A stretch of 7,920 nucleotides of DNA from Actinomycetota bacterium. GTDB taxonomy: Bacteria > Actinomycetota > Acidimicrobiia > Spongiisociales > UBA11373. The stretch covers positions 1 to 7,920 of the forward strand of contig JAUYIV010000397.1 of assembly GCA_030688105.1 (NCBI GenBank), read 5' to 3'. Positions 1 to 6,211 of the stretch are shown one piece after another; positions within the stretch are counted from its first letter, which is position 1, and each line of letters begins with the position of its first letter. The notes under the pieces are model-generated. The model did not search any database and was not told the origin of the DNA. It saw nothing but the letters and a program-made list of their open reading frames with translations. The translations under genes and the position numbers were made by a program.

Positions 1-674
1 GACTCGACTCCGACGAAACGGCGGCTGATGCGGAGCTCTTCGTGCAGCTTCTGCACCTGTGGGACGGTGGGTAGGTAGGAGCAGAGGATCCCACCCGGGG
101 CTAGCGCCAGGGCGGCCGGCTCGACCACCGACCACGGCTCGGGAAGGTCGAGGACGATCCGGTCGGGCGCGTGGTCGGGCAACACCTCCTCGACCAGACC
201 TTCGACCAGCATCAGGTTCTGCGGAAGCTCACCACCCATGAAGCGGGCGATCGTGCTGCGGGCGTGCTGGAGGTGATCGCCGCGTCGCTCGACACTGACG
301 ACCCTGCCGGCAGGCCCGACGGCGCGCAGCAGTGCCATGGTGAGCGCCCCCGAGCCGGTTCCGGCTTCGACGACGACATGGCCCGGCGCGACGTCGGCCC
401 AATGAACGATCGGGCCCAGGTCCTTGGGGTACACCACCTGGGCACCGCGCGGCATCTTCAGCACGAAGTCGGCGAGCCGGGGGCGCAGGGCGACGAGCCG
501 CGCTCCGGCGGCAGTCCAGATGACATCACCCGGCACTGCCCCGATCAGCTGGTCGTGCGCCACGACTCCGGCGTGGAACTGGAACGAGCCTCCGGGGCGC
601 AGGTCCACCAGATAGCGCCGGCCGCGATTGTCCACGAGAAGGCAGGGATCACCCGCGGTGAATGCCTGCGTCAC
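1..674 (-). CDS. trmI: tRNA (adenine-58-N1)-methyltransferase TrmI, C-terminus cut by window edge
   Basis: SAM-dependent enzyme that methylates N1 of adenine 58 in the T-loop of tRNA in the cytoplasm, stabilising the tRNA elbow. The visible 224 residues hold an N-terminal beta-rich domain (about 1-75), the family stretch MPRGAQVVYPKDLGPIV (about 74-90), the SAM-binding loop EAGTGSGALT (103-112), an acidic end of beta-2 (SVER, 127-130) and the catalytic-type motif LDLPEPW with Asp176. The reading frame is still open at base 1, so roughly the last 50 residues of the usual length are missing. I chose the GTG at 674-672 because it overlaps the stop of the upstream 34-residue gene (GTGA, 4 bases) and because the homologous N-terminus starts there; a GTG 13 codons later is the alternative. 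No Shine-Dalgarno precedes it, so translation is probably coupled to the upstream peptide. Family assignment is firm; exact start is less so. Confidence 0.93.
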   Translation of the reverse strand, partial: MTQAFTAGDPCLLVDNRGRRYLVDLRPGGSFQFHAGVVAHDQLIGAVPGDVIWTAAGARLVALRPRLADFVLKMPRGAQVVYPKDLGPIVHWADVAPGHVVVEAGTGSGALTMALLRAVGPAGRVVSVERRGDHLQHARSTIARFMGGELPQNLMLVEGLVEEVLPDHAPDRIVLDLPEPWSVVEPAALALAPGGILCSYLPTVPQVQKLHEELRISRRFVGVE

Positions 675-775
675 CGCCCGAGCAACGCCAGGAAGGGCAG
701 GATCAGGGCAAGGATCATGGATACCGACACGATGATCACCATGACCTTGACCATGCGCTCGCGGTTCTGGAACAT
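671..775 (-). CDS. 34-residue single-helix membrane peptide upstream of trmI
   Basis: Too short for usual ORF cut-offs but well supported by position. The peptide starts MFQNRERMVKVMVII, with a charged N-terminus (about residues 1-10), then one hydrophobic helix (about 11-32) ending in LLGR. By the positive-inside rule the short basic head should face the cytoplasm. Its TGA stop overlaps the GTG start of trmI in GTGA, which argues for a translated gene. A TAGAGT box lies 10 bases upstream of the ATG and no Shine-Dalgarno is visible. The design (short basic head, one helix, almost no tail) recalls Prli42-type and DUF4044-type peptides of Firmicutes, but I cannot claim homology. Function unknown; it may mainly serve to deliver ribosomes to trmI, or act as a membrane peptide in its own right. 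A later in-frame ATG (residue 8) is an alternative start. Confidence 0.72.
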   Translation of the reverse strand: MFQNRERMVKVMVIIVSVSMILALILPFLALLGR

Positions 776-785
776 GTCGGTTGGG

Positions 786-791
786 ACTCTA
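786..791 (-). promoter_or_regulatory. Candidate -10 box (TAGAGT) for the peptide-trmI unit
   Basis: TAGAGT on the minus strand ends 10 bases before the ATG at 775, which would give a leader of only about 3-4 bases. It lies inside the left arm of the inverted repeat. I see no convincing -35 hexamer at 16-18 bases. Confidence 0.45.
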
Positions 792-838
792 GGAGTCAAA
801 CCTGAACCGTCGAGCGGCTGTCCAGGTCCTCGGGCTCC

Positions 839-844
839 TAGAGT
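839..844 (+). promoter_or_regulatory. Candidate -10 box (TAGAGT) for a leaderless start at 851
   Basis: TAGAGT ends exactly 6 bases before the ATG at 851, so a transcript starting at the usual distance would begin on the start codon itself. No Shine-Dalgarno lies upstream, which fits leaderless translation. It lies inside the right arm of the inverted repeat; no clear -35 is seen. Confidence 0.5.
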
Positions 845-850
845 CCGACA

Positions 851-1213
851 ATGGGCTTCATCGGCTCCGGGACCCGGCGACTTCTCAACGGCATCCGCGT
901 CGGCGATCCGAAGCTGGTCCTCTGGGGCGCGGCGATCGCCGCCATCGGCCTGGTGCGTCGCCTCGGCCCGCCCAAACGCCAGCTGGTCTACTCACGGAAC
1001 CTGAAGAAGGGCGAGGCGATCAAGATCCGGCTGGCCAGGCCCTCCTCCCCCGCGGAGCCGGGCGGACTCAGGACAGCCGGTAGACCTCGACCCGGGCCGA
1101 TCCCTTCTTGCCCTTGCGGCGGCCCAGCAGGTACACCACCAGGAGCAAGCCGACCACGCCGACGGCGGCGAGAACGACCGTGTTCTTCGCCCCATGGGCG
1201 GTCTCCTCGATGA
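851..1213 (+). CDS. Small single-helix membrane protein, unknown function
   Basis: Not a recognised family by name. The first about 64 residues look like a real small actinobacterial membrane protein: a short polar N-terminus, one hydrophobic helix (about 21-37, KLVLWGAAIAAIGLVRRL) followed by arginines, then a conserved-looking tail with QLVYSRNLKKGEAIKIRL (about 44-61). The remaining 56 residues are Pro/Arg/Gly-rich, and most of them (bases 1068-1213) lie antisense over the 3' two-thirds of the gene at 1068-1265; they look like shadow sequence rather than a domain. The natural end may therefore be nearer residue 70-77. A TAG at 1081-1083 in another frame would give that end if one base were missing from the sequence, for example in the C-rich stretch 1041-1051. 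The ATG is supported by the TAGAGT box 6 bases upstream. Confidence 0.6.
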   Translation: MGFIGSGTRRLLNGIRVGDPKLVLWGAAIAAIGLVRRLGPPKRQLVYSRNLKKGEAIKIRLARPSSPAEPGGLRTAGRPRPGPIPSCPCGGPAGTPPGASRPRRRRRERPCSSPHGRSPR

Positions 1214-1265
1214 CGCCCTGGATCTCCCTGAGCTTGGCCTCGAGGTCGGCGCGTTCGACACTCAT
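1068..1265 (-). CDS. Small one-helix membrane protein, last gene of the ppa operon
   Basis: The 65-residue product starts MSVERADLEAKLREIQGVIE, a charged, helix-forming N-terminal segment (about 4-24). One transmembrane helix follows (about 29-47, ending VVYLLG), then a strongly basic stretch RRKGKKG (49-55) and a short strand-like tail ending VEVYRLS. The basic run after the helix suggests that the C-terminus is cytoplasmic. I chose the ATG at 1265 rather than the in-frame ATG at 1280: it overlaps the stop of the upstream gene (ATGA) and has GGAGG (1278-1274) 8 bases before it. The pairing with a holin-X-like gene suggests a shared envelope role, but no function is known to me. Its 3' two-thirds are overlapped antisense by the long reading frame starting at 851. 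Confidence 0.78.
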   Translation of the reverse strand: MSVERADLEAKLREIQGVIEETAHGAKNTVVLAAVGVVGLLLVVYLLGRRKGKKGSARVEVYRLS

Positions 1266-1555
1266 CGGGTCGCCCTCCACATCACGAGTCCGGTCAATGC
1301 CAGAAGCCCCAGCGCTGCCGCCAGGTAACCCACCCCGCTCCAGATGACCCCGTCGGGCATCACCGAGAGGATGAGACGTAGGCCGGCCACCGCGATCAAC
1401 AGGCCGGCAAGGATGAAGAGGAGCGAGGCAATGAAGCTGAGCCCGGCGACCCGCTTGAGCGCTCTCGCCGGCTCGATGGCCTGTTCGCGGAGGTACTGCT
1501 TGGCGAGTCCGATGAACTCGCCGATCATGTCGGGAATCTCGCGGGGCGATGCCAT
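1262..1555 (-). CDS. Holin-X-like (Phage_holin_3_6 type) membrane protein
   Basis: A 97-residue protein with an amphipathic N-terminus (about 8-35, including EFIGLAKQYLREQ) and two transmembrane helices (about 38-66 and 72-93) separated by a short turn around PDG at 67-69. This layout, a polar helix followed by two hydrophobic helices, matches the proteins annotated as putative actinobacterial holin-X / phage holin family III. In cellular genomes these are usually chromosomal envelope proteins of unknown role, and there is no phage gene nearby. The ATG at 1555 follows the stop of the LON gene with no gap and has AAGGAG (1568-1563) 7 bases upstream, one of the strongest Shine-Dalgarno sites here. 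Family placement is by appearance and is moderately sure. Confidence 0.8.
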   Translation of the reverse strand: MASPREIPDMIGEFIGLAKQYLREQAIEPARALKRVAGLSFIASLLFILAGLLIAVAGLRLILSVMPDGVIWSGVGYLAAALGLLALTGLVMWRATR

Positions 1556-2113
1556 CTAGTCGCTCCTTCCCAGGACGGCCCGCAGCAGGGCCGTTTCACG
1601 CTCCAACACGGTGATCTCCCGCCGGATCCGCTCGACCGCGTCTCCCGCCTCGAGGATGTCCTGAACCTCGGGCCAGGTGATCTCCAGATGTGAGGCTACC
1701 TGATGGGATGCGGGCACCGGATCGCGGTGGATCGTCACCAGCACGTCACCGCCGATTCCGGCCTCGGCCTTGGCGGCCATGTAACGCCGCAGGGCGCGTT
1801 CCACCGAATCGACCAGCTCGTGCGCACCCGGTCGCTCCTCGGCATCGATGAGGCCGACCGACGCCTCGTCTCCATCCGGGTGGACGGAGACAAGCGTCTC
1901 ACCGACGAGTTCCAGGACCACGCGATCGTCGCCTTCCCGTCCGATACCGTGGATTCGGGACGCGGTGCCCACTCTGCCGATTGAGCCGTCGGGCTGCTCG
2001 AGCACCACGACCACCCGCTCCCCCATCACCAGATCGGCCCGGGACGTCCTGACCGAGTGACGCGTGCCGGGGATGAGCACTCGTCGGAACCGAAGCAGGG
2101 GCAGGATCTCCAT
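1556..2113 (-). CDS. Stand-alone LON N-terminal-domain protein
   Basis: A 185-residue protein that is essentially a single LON substrate-binding (PUA-like) domain without the AAA+ or protease parts of Lon. It opens with MEILPLLRFRRVLIPGT (1-17), the typical LPLL...R..LIPG entry, continues through a beta-rich region (about 20-80, including the GRVGTASRI strand at 46-54) and ends in the helical part with the ITWPEVQDILEAGDAVERI segment and a coiled-coil-like end (about 143-182). Stand-alone LON proteins are thought to bind unfolded or target proteins, but their role is not settled. The start is ATG 2113, two bases after the ppa stop. A much longer in-frame extension to 2296 lies wholly antisense-free but inside ppa in another frame, and lacks domain similarity. 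GGAGG (2131-2127) lies 13 bases upstream, longer than ideal. Confidence 0.88.
   Translation of the reverse strand: MEILPLLRFRRVLIPGTRHSVRTSRADLVMGERVVVVLEQPDGSIGRVGTASRIHGIGREGDDRVVLELVGETLVSVHPDGDEASVGLIDAEERPGAHELVDSVERALRRYMAAKAEAGIGGDVLVTIHRDPVPASHQVASHLEITWPEVQDILEAGDAVERIRREITVLERETALLRAVLGRSD
1563..1568 (-). promoter_or_regulatory. Shine-Dalgarno site for the holin-X-like gene
   Basis: AAGGAG on the minus strand, 7 bases before the ATG at 1555, lies inside the last codons of the LON-domain gene. It contrasts with the absence of such sites at the first genes of transcription units in this window. Confidence 0.7.
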
Positions 2114-2115
2114 GC

Positions 2116-2598
2116 CTACGACTCGCCCTCCAGGATCGCCCCAGCGGCTTTGAGGACCGCCATCGCTTCCGCGGCCCCCTTCCATCCGAGCGAGGCCGTC
2201 TTGAGGTCTTCGAGGTCCTTGTAGACGCTGAAGAAGTGCTCGAACTCGCGCAGCAGGTGCGCCGGCAATCCCTCCAGGTTCTCGACCGCCCCCCACAGGG
2301 GGTCGCGCGCCGGCACCCCGAGCACCTTGTGATCGGGCAGGCCTTGATCCTCCATGAGGAAGAGGCCGATGGGTCGGATCCGAATGCGGCAGCCGGGGAA
2401 TGTCGGTTCGGTCACGATCGCCATGGCGTCCAGCGGATCGCCGTCTTCGGCGGTCGTATCGGGGATATAGCCGTAATCCGCCGGGTAGCGGGTGGCGGTA
2501 AAGAGCATCCGGTCGAGGTAAACGAGGCCGGTCTCCGGATCGGTCTCGTACTTGTTCCGGCTGCCCTTCGGGATCTCGACGACCATGGTCACGAGCAT
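2116..2598 (-). CDS. ppa: Inorganic pyrophosphatase (family I)
   Basis: Cytoplasmic Mg-dependent hydrolase of pyrophosphate to two phosphates, which pulls forward nucleic acid, tRNA-charging and other biosynthetic reactions. The 160 residues are the usual short bacterial length. Visible family features are EIPKGSRNKYE (8-18), the DYGYIP segment (41-46), the signature DGDPLDA (52-58) with metal ligands Asp52, Asp54 and Asp57, the second acidic site with Asp84 and Asp89 followed by Lys91, and the FFSVYKDLE segment with Tyr126-Lys127. All catalytic positions I can align to the E. coli enzyme are present. The first ATG (2598) is chosen because a TACCGT box lies 6 bases before it; an ATG at 2586 is possible. 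It is the first gene of a leftward operon with the LON, holin-X-like and small membrane genes, and is divergent from the MFS gene. Confidence 0.96.
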   Translation of the reverse strand: MLVTMVVEIPKGSRNKYETDPETGLVYLDRMLFTATRYPADYGYIPDTTAEDGDPLDAMAIVTEPTFPGCRIRIRPIGLFLMEDQGLPDHKVLGVPARDPLWGAVENLEGLPAHLLREFEHFFSVYKDLEDLKTASLGWKGAAEAMAVLKAAGAILEGES

Positions 2599-2604
2599 TG
2601 GCCC

Positions 2605-2610
2605 ACGGTA
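2605..2610 (-). promoter_or_regulatory. Candidate -10 box (TACCGT) for leaderless ppa
   Basis: TACCGT on the minus strand ends 6 bases before the ATG at 2598, the same geometry as the box in front of 851. There is no Shine-Dalgarno and no recognisable -35. Confidence 0.5.
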
Positions 2611-2677
2611 ACGGTCCGCCGGGGATCCAGGGCCTACGTCCCGACGCCGGTGCCGGGGGCCTCGGCGGTACGGGCGG

Positions 2678-2683
2678 TAACGT
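2678..2683 (+). promoter_or_regulatory. Candidate -10 box (TAACGT) for the MFS gene
   Basis: TAACGT ends 8 bases before the GTG at 2692, so the transcript would start on or within about two bases of the start codon. No Shine-Dalgarno is present. The short motif GGTAACG occurs at 2607-2613 and again here at 2676-2682, touching both divergent boxes. Confidence 0.42.
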
Positions 2684-2691
2684 GCCCGGCT

Positions 2692-3996
2692 GTGAGTTCG
2701 CCGGCGCCCGCCGCTCGTCGCAATCTCTGGCCGCTCGTCGGCGGCCAGTCGATCTCCTTGTTCGGCGACTACCTGGCCTTCTGGCTGGTCCTCCCGGTCT
2801 TCGTTCGCGACGCCACGTCGTCTGCCACGCAGTTGGCGCTGCTGAACGCCATCGAGACGTCGGCGATCCTCGGGTTCGGCTTCCTCGCCGGCGTCCTCCT
2901 CGACCGGGTGCGAGTTCGACGGGCGCTCGTCCTCGCCGACGTGGCTCGCATGGTGGCGTTCGCCCTGCTGGCGGTGGCCGTTGCCGCCGATGCCGGCGAG
3001 GTGTGGATGGCGTTCGGTGTCGCCTTCGTCGTGGGCTCGATGAGCACCGTGTTCGACTCCGGGCTGGAGAGTTACATGCCGACGGTGTTGACCGACGACC
3101 TGCTCGTCAGGGCCAACACCGCCATTTGGGTGAGCCGCAACCTCGCCCAGACCGGGGGATTCGTCGCCGCCGGATTCATCATCGCCGGGAGCGGCGGCAT
3201 TGCGGTCGCGTTTGCCCTCGACGCCGCCACCTACGCGGCCTCGATCATCGGACTCCTGCTCCTACGGGAGGTGCGGCCTCGTCCCCCGGTGGAGTCCGAG
3301 CCGGTTTGGCCGGCGATACGCACCGGGCTGAGAGCCCTGTGGGCGTCGGCTCCATTGCGCTGGGCCACCGGGGCCGCCGCCCTGGCCAACCTGGCCTTCG
3401 CTCCGCTAGCCGCCGTGATGACCCTCTACGCCGAGGCCGAGCTGGGGATCGACTCGGATCGCACCCTGGGGATCTTCTTCGCCGGCTTCTCCCTCATCGG
3501 GGCATTGGGGCTCACCCTCGCCCCACGGATCGTGCGCGTCATCGGCCTGGGCCGCTCCGTCGTCGTCGGTGGGTTCGTCTTCGGCGGAGGAGCCATCGGT
3601 GCCGGCCTGGCCTCCGGCGCCTGGGCGGTGATCCCGTTCGGGATCGCCATGGCCGGCGTCTCCGTGATCCAGATCGCCTTCGTCACGCTTCGGCAGCGCC
3701 TCACCGCGCCCGAGACCCGGGGACGCGTGATCGCCGCCTCGCGCACCATCGCATACGCGGGGTTGCCCATCGGGACGATCGTCGGTGGGGGTCTCGGAGA
3801 CGTCGTCGGGCTGCGTCCCCTCTTCGTCGGGAGCGGGCTCGTCATCGCCGCCATCGCCGCGTCCCTGGTACTGGGACCGCTCTGGCGGGATGACGAGGCG
3901 AACCCGGGTGAACCGGTGGCGATCGCCGGGGTCGCCACCGGCGATCCCGAGAGTGGGGACCCCTGGTCGTGGCCGTGGAAGCGACGCAATCCGTGA
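2692..3996 (+). CDS. MFS transporter, MFS_3 / EntS-like exporter family
   Basis: A 434-residue integral membrane transporter with about 12 hydrophobic helices, probably a proton-coupled exporter of an unknown small molecule. Evidence: the N-terminal helix-1 region LWPLVGGQSISLFGDYLAF (12-30); a motif-A-like loop GVLLDRVRVRRALVLADVAR (67-86); a polar central loop (about 193-212); and the RLTAPETRGRVIA stretch (336-348), which resembles the conserved loop of the MFS_3 family. The C-terminus (about 400-434) is a polar, Pro/Trp-containing tail. The frame is open back to 2236, but that upstream part overlaps ppa on the other strand and has no transporter character. GTG 2692 is the only plausible start just before helix 1 and has a TAACGT box upstream. 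The EamA gene follows after 37 bases, so the two exporters may be co-transcribed. The substrate cannot be told. Confidence 0.9.
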   Translation: MSSPAPAARRNLWPLVGGQSISLFGDYLAFWLVLPVFVRDATSSATQLALLNAIETSAILGFGFLAGVLLDRVRVRRALVLADVARMVAFALLAVAVAADAGEVWMAFGVAFVVGSMSTVFDSGLESYMPTVLTDDLLVRANTAIWVSRNLAQTGGFVAAGFIIAGSGGIAVAFALDAATYAASIIGLLLLREVRPRPPVESEPVWPAIRTGLRALWASAPLRWATGAAALANLAFAPLAAVMTLYAEAELGIDSDRTLGIFFAGFSLIGALGLTLAPRIVRVIGLGRSVVVGGFVFGGGAIGAGLASGAWAVIPFGIAMAGVSVIQIAFVTLRQRLTAPETRGRVIAASRTIAYAGLPIGTIVGGGLGDVVGLRPLFVGSGLVIAAIAASLVLGPLWRDDEANPGEPVAIAGVATGDPESGDPWSWPWKRRNP

Positions 3997-4033
3997 CGCA
4001 ACAAATCGCCCCAGCGCCGGGTTCTCTCCGCAC

Positions 4034-4933
4034 ATGAGCCGGCGCCTCATCACCACCGCCCCCGGGACCCGTACCGCGGCCTTTGGGCCCCTGGAGTGGG
4101 TGCTGCTCGCATCTACGTCGCTCATGTGGGGGTCGTCGTTCCTCTGGATCGCAGAGGGGCTCGAGGCCTTCCCGCCTGCCGTCGTCACGATGGCGAGGCT
4201 GGCGTTGGGCGCCGCCACCCTCGCCTGGTTTCCCCGAACCCGTCAACCGGTCGACCGGTTCGACCTCCCGCGAATCGCCCTCCTCGGCCTGGTGTGGATG
4301 GCGATTCCGCTCACCTTCTTCCCCATCGCCCAGCAATGGGTCGACTCGTCGATCGCCGGCATGGTCAACGGGGGGACTCCCTTGTTTGCCGCCCTCATCG
4401 CCGCGCTGCTGCTGCGTCGCATGCCAGGGCGGGCGCAGGTCGCCGGGATCGTCACCGGCTTCGCCGGTGTCGTTCTGATCACGGTGCCCTCGGCCTCAGG
4501 AGCCCGGGGAAGCCTCACCGGCATCCTCCTGATATTGCTCGCCACTGCCATGTACGGCCTTGCGGTCAACATGTCGGTTCCCCTCGCCCAGAAGTACGGA
4601 TCCCTCCCGGTGCTCCTGCGCGCCCAGGTCGTCGCCTTGGCGGCGGCGACCCCATTCGGCTTGGCCGAGATCGGCGATGCCACGTGGTCCTGGACTGCTG
4701 CCGCCGCCATGGTCGTGCTGGGCGCCCTCAGCACCGGGCTCGCCTTCGTCGCCATGACCGAGCTGGCAAAGCGCGTTGGTGCGACCCGGGGCTCGATAGG
4801 CATCTACTTCATCCCGATGGTTGCCACCATCCTCGGAATGGCCTTCCGGGCCGAGCGACCGGCATGGCTCGCCTTCGTCGGCATGGCGTTCGTCGTGCTG
4901 GGAGCGTGGCTCAGCAGCCGCCGCGAGGCCTAG
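4034..4933 (+). CDS. DMT-superfamily EamA transporter
   Basis: A 299-residue membrane protein with about 10 helices in two EamA repeats. The first repeat begins near residue 21 with LMWGSSFLWIAEG (30-42), a very typical EamA opening, and ends with the RMPGRAQVAGIVTGFAGVVL stretch (129-148). The second begins near 162 and ends with YFIPMVATILGMAFRAERP (258-276) and GMAFVVLGAWLSS (283-295). The family exports amino acids or metabolites such as threonine/homoserine or drugs; the substrate here is unknown. The ATG at 4034 gives a short 20-residue cytoplasmic lead before helix 1. No Shine-Dalgarno is seen; only a weak TTCTCT lies 6 bases upstream, so transcription may come from the MFS promoter. 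The stop TAG (4931-4933) lies inside a CTAG shared with the convergent gene. Confidence 0.92.
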   Translation: MSRRLITTAPGTRTAAFGPLEWVLLASTSLMWGSSFLWIAEGLEAFPPAVVTMARLALGAATLAWFPRTRQPVDRFDLPRIALLGLVWMAIPLTFFPIAQQWVDSSIAGMVNGGTPLFAALIAALLLRRMPGRAQVAGIVTGFAGVVLITVPSASGARGSLTGILLILLATAMYGLAVNMSVPLAQKYGSLPVLLRAQVVALAAATPFGLAEIGDATWSWTAAAAMVVLGALSTGLAFVAMTELAKRVGATRGSIGIYFIPMVATILGMAFRAERPAWLAFVGMAFVVLGAWLSSRREA

Positions 4934-6168
4934 GACCTGGAGATGTCGTCCAGGGCGGCCAGCACCCGGTCGACCTCTTCCGGCGTGTTGTAGTGGACGA
5001 ATCCGATCCGGACCAGACCCCCCCGGGCGGCAAGATCCAGCCGCTGCATCACCGCCACCGCGTAGTAGTGGCCATCCCAGACGAAGATCCCGCGACGCCC
5101 CATTTCCGCGGCCGCCTCACGCGCGGTGACCCCGGCGACGTCGACGGCGAAGGTCGGGGCCCGCTCATCGAGCCGCGCACCATCGGCGACCCCATAGACC
5201 GTGACCCCGGGCATCTCGGCGATGCCGGCGAGGAACCGCTCCGCCAGTGAGTCCTCGTGGGCCCGGATCGCCTCGAAGGCACTCTCCAGGCGCTCCCGCC
5301 GGGTGGCGCCGTTCCCGAGCGCGGCCAGGTAGTCCACGGCGCCACCGACCCCGGCGAGGGACTCGAACGCCTGCGTCCCGGTCTCCCATTTGCCCGGGCC
5401 CGAGCCGGGAGCGGGGACGACCTTGTACGGAGTCAGGCGATCGAGATGTTCGGCCTTCCCCCAGAGCAGACCGGTATGGGGGCCGAAGAACTTGTACGCG
5501 CTCGCCGCGAGGAAGTCCGCTCCCAAGGCCCGCACGTCGGAGATCCGATGCGCCGAGTAGTGGACCGCATCGACGAAGACCAGGGCTCCGACACGGTGCG
5601 CCATCTCGACGATGTCGGTCAGGGGGGTGACGGTGCCGAGGGCATTGGATGCGGCGGTGACCGCCACCAGTCGGGTGCGTTCACCGATCGCCCCGTCCAG
5701 CGACTCGAGGTCGAGGGTCCCATCTTCGGGGTCGATGTCGGCGACCCGGACCTGCGCTCCCCGGTCTTCGGCGGCCAGTCGCCATGGCGAGACGTTGGCA
5801 TCGTGGTCGAGGGAGGTCACGACCACCTCGTCACCCGGCTTCCACTCCCGGGCGATGGCTCGCGACGCCGAGAACGTCAGGCTCGTCATGTTCTGGCCGA
5901 AGACGATCTCAGACCGGTCGCCTCCCACCAGGTCGGCCACGGCGGATCTCGCCCCCTCGACCAACTCGTCCGCCTCGGCCGATGCCACGAACGCCCCTCC
6001 CGAGTTGCTGACTCCGCGGCTCAGGCATTCCGACATCGCGTCGATCACGGTCTGCGGGACCTGGGTGCCCCCGGGGCCGTCCAGATGAGCCACCGGCCGC
6101 CCGGCGACGGTGCGCTGGAGCGCCGGGAAGAGGGTTCGAAGGTGCTCGACGTCGAGCGAGGGGATCAC
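4930..6168 (-). CDS. PLP-dependent aminotransferase class V, cysteine desulfurase-like (VC1184 type)
   Basis: A 412-residue cytoplasmic fold-type-I PLP enzyme. Family landmarks are HLDGPGGTQVP (28-38), FGQNMTSLTFSASRAIA (90-106), TSLDHDANVSPWR (118-130), the cofactor Asp200 with His203 in VFVDAVHYSAHR, the Schiff-base Lys226 in SAYKFFGPHTG, KWETGTQAFES (260-270) and the C-terminal VRIGFVHYNTPEEVDR (386-401). These match the cysteine desulfurase-like VC1184 subfamily (as in TIGR01976) rather than IscS or SufS. The only cysteine is Cys48, near the N-terminus; the loop that carries the sulfur-accepting cysteine in true desulfurases has none, so sulfur transfer is doubtful and the real substrate is unknown. 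No suf or isc partners are nearby. It starts with GTG at 6168, with a TATTGT box 6 bases upstream, and stops on the same CTAG as the EamA gene. Confidence 0.92.
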   Translation of the reverse strand: MIPSLDVEHLRTLFPALQRTVAGRPVAHLDGPGGTQVPQTVIDAMSECLSRGVSNSGGAFVASAEADELVEGARSAVADLVGGDRSEIVFGQNMTSLTFSASRAIAREWKPGDEVVVTSLDHDANVSPWRLAAEDRGAQVRVADIDPEDGTLDLESLDGAIGERTRLVAVTAASNALGTVTPLTDIVEMAHRVGALVFVDAVHYSAHRISDVRALGADFLAASAYKFFGPHTGLLWGKAEHLDRLTPYKVVPAPGSGPGKWETGTQAFESLAGVGGAVDYLAALGNGATRRERLESAFEAIRAHEDSLAERFLAGIAEMPGVTVYGVADGARLDERAPTFAVDVAGVTAREAAAEMGRRGIFVWDGHYYAVAVMQRLDLAARGGLVRIGFVHYNTPEEVDRVLAALDDISRS

Positions 6169-6174
6169 GGCGGG

Positions 6175-6180
6175 ACAATA
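6175..6180 (-). promoter_or_regulatory. Candidate -10 box (TATTGT) for the PLP enzyme gene
   Basis: TATTGT on the minus strand ends 6 bases before the GTG at 6168. It is the best match to a consensus -10 in the window and an AT-rich island in very GC-rich DNA. There is no Shine-Dalgarno, which suggests a leaderless message. Confidence 0.55.
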
Positions 6181-6211
6181 CCCGGCGGTCGAGAGCTTCC
6201 CCCACCCCGCC

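Larger units (their letters stand above)
784..846. repeat. 12-bp perfect inverted repeat between divergent genes
   Basis: The arm at 784-795 (GGACTCTAGGAG) is the exact reverse complement of the arm at 835-846 (CTCCTAGAGTCC), separated by 39 bases. Each arm contains TAGAGT pointing toward its own gene, the leftward peptide-trmI pair and the rightward gene at 851. The symmetry suggests two matched divergent promoter cores, or a paired site for one regulator. A transcription terminator is unlikely because both genes point outward and there is no T-run. Confidence 0.7.

Noticed and set aside
171..1004. Long rightward open frame over the trmI region
   Set aside because: It is a shadow of trmI and the divergent region; its translation is low-complexity with no domain, while the minus strand carries clear methyltransferase motifs.
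1262..1555. Holin-like gene as a sign of a prophage
   Set aside because: No other phage gene, integrase or attachment site is present; this family is commonly chromosomal in actinobacteria and sits here in a housekeeping operon.
2236..2691. N-terminal extension of the MFS gene
   Set aside because: It lies antisense over ppa, which has a full set of catalytic residues; transporter sequence begins only after 2692.
3406..4218. Leftward open frame across the end of the MFS gene and start of the EamA gene
   Set aside because: Pro/Asp/Gly-rich shadow with no hydrophobic or domain pattern; both transporters on the other strand are convincing.
4096..5250. Rightward long frame through EamA and the end of the PLP enzyme gene
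   Set aside because: Arg/His/Gly-rich out-of-frame translation of two recognised genes.
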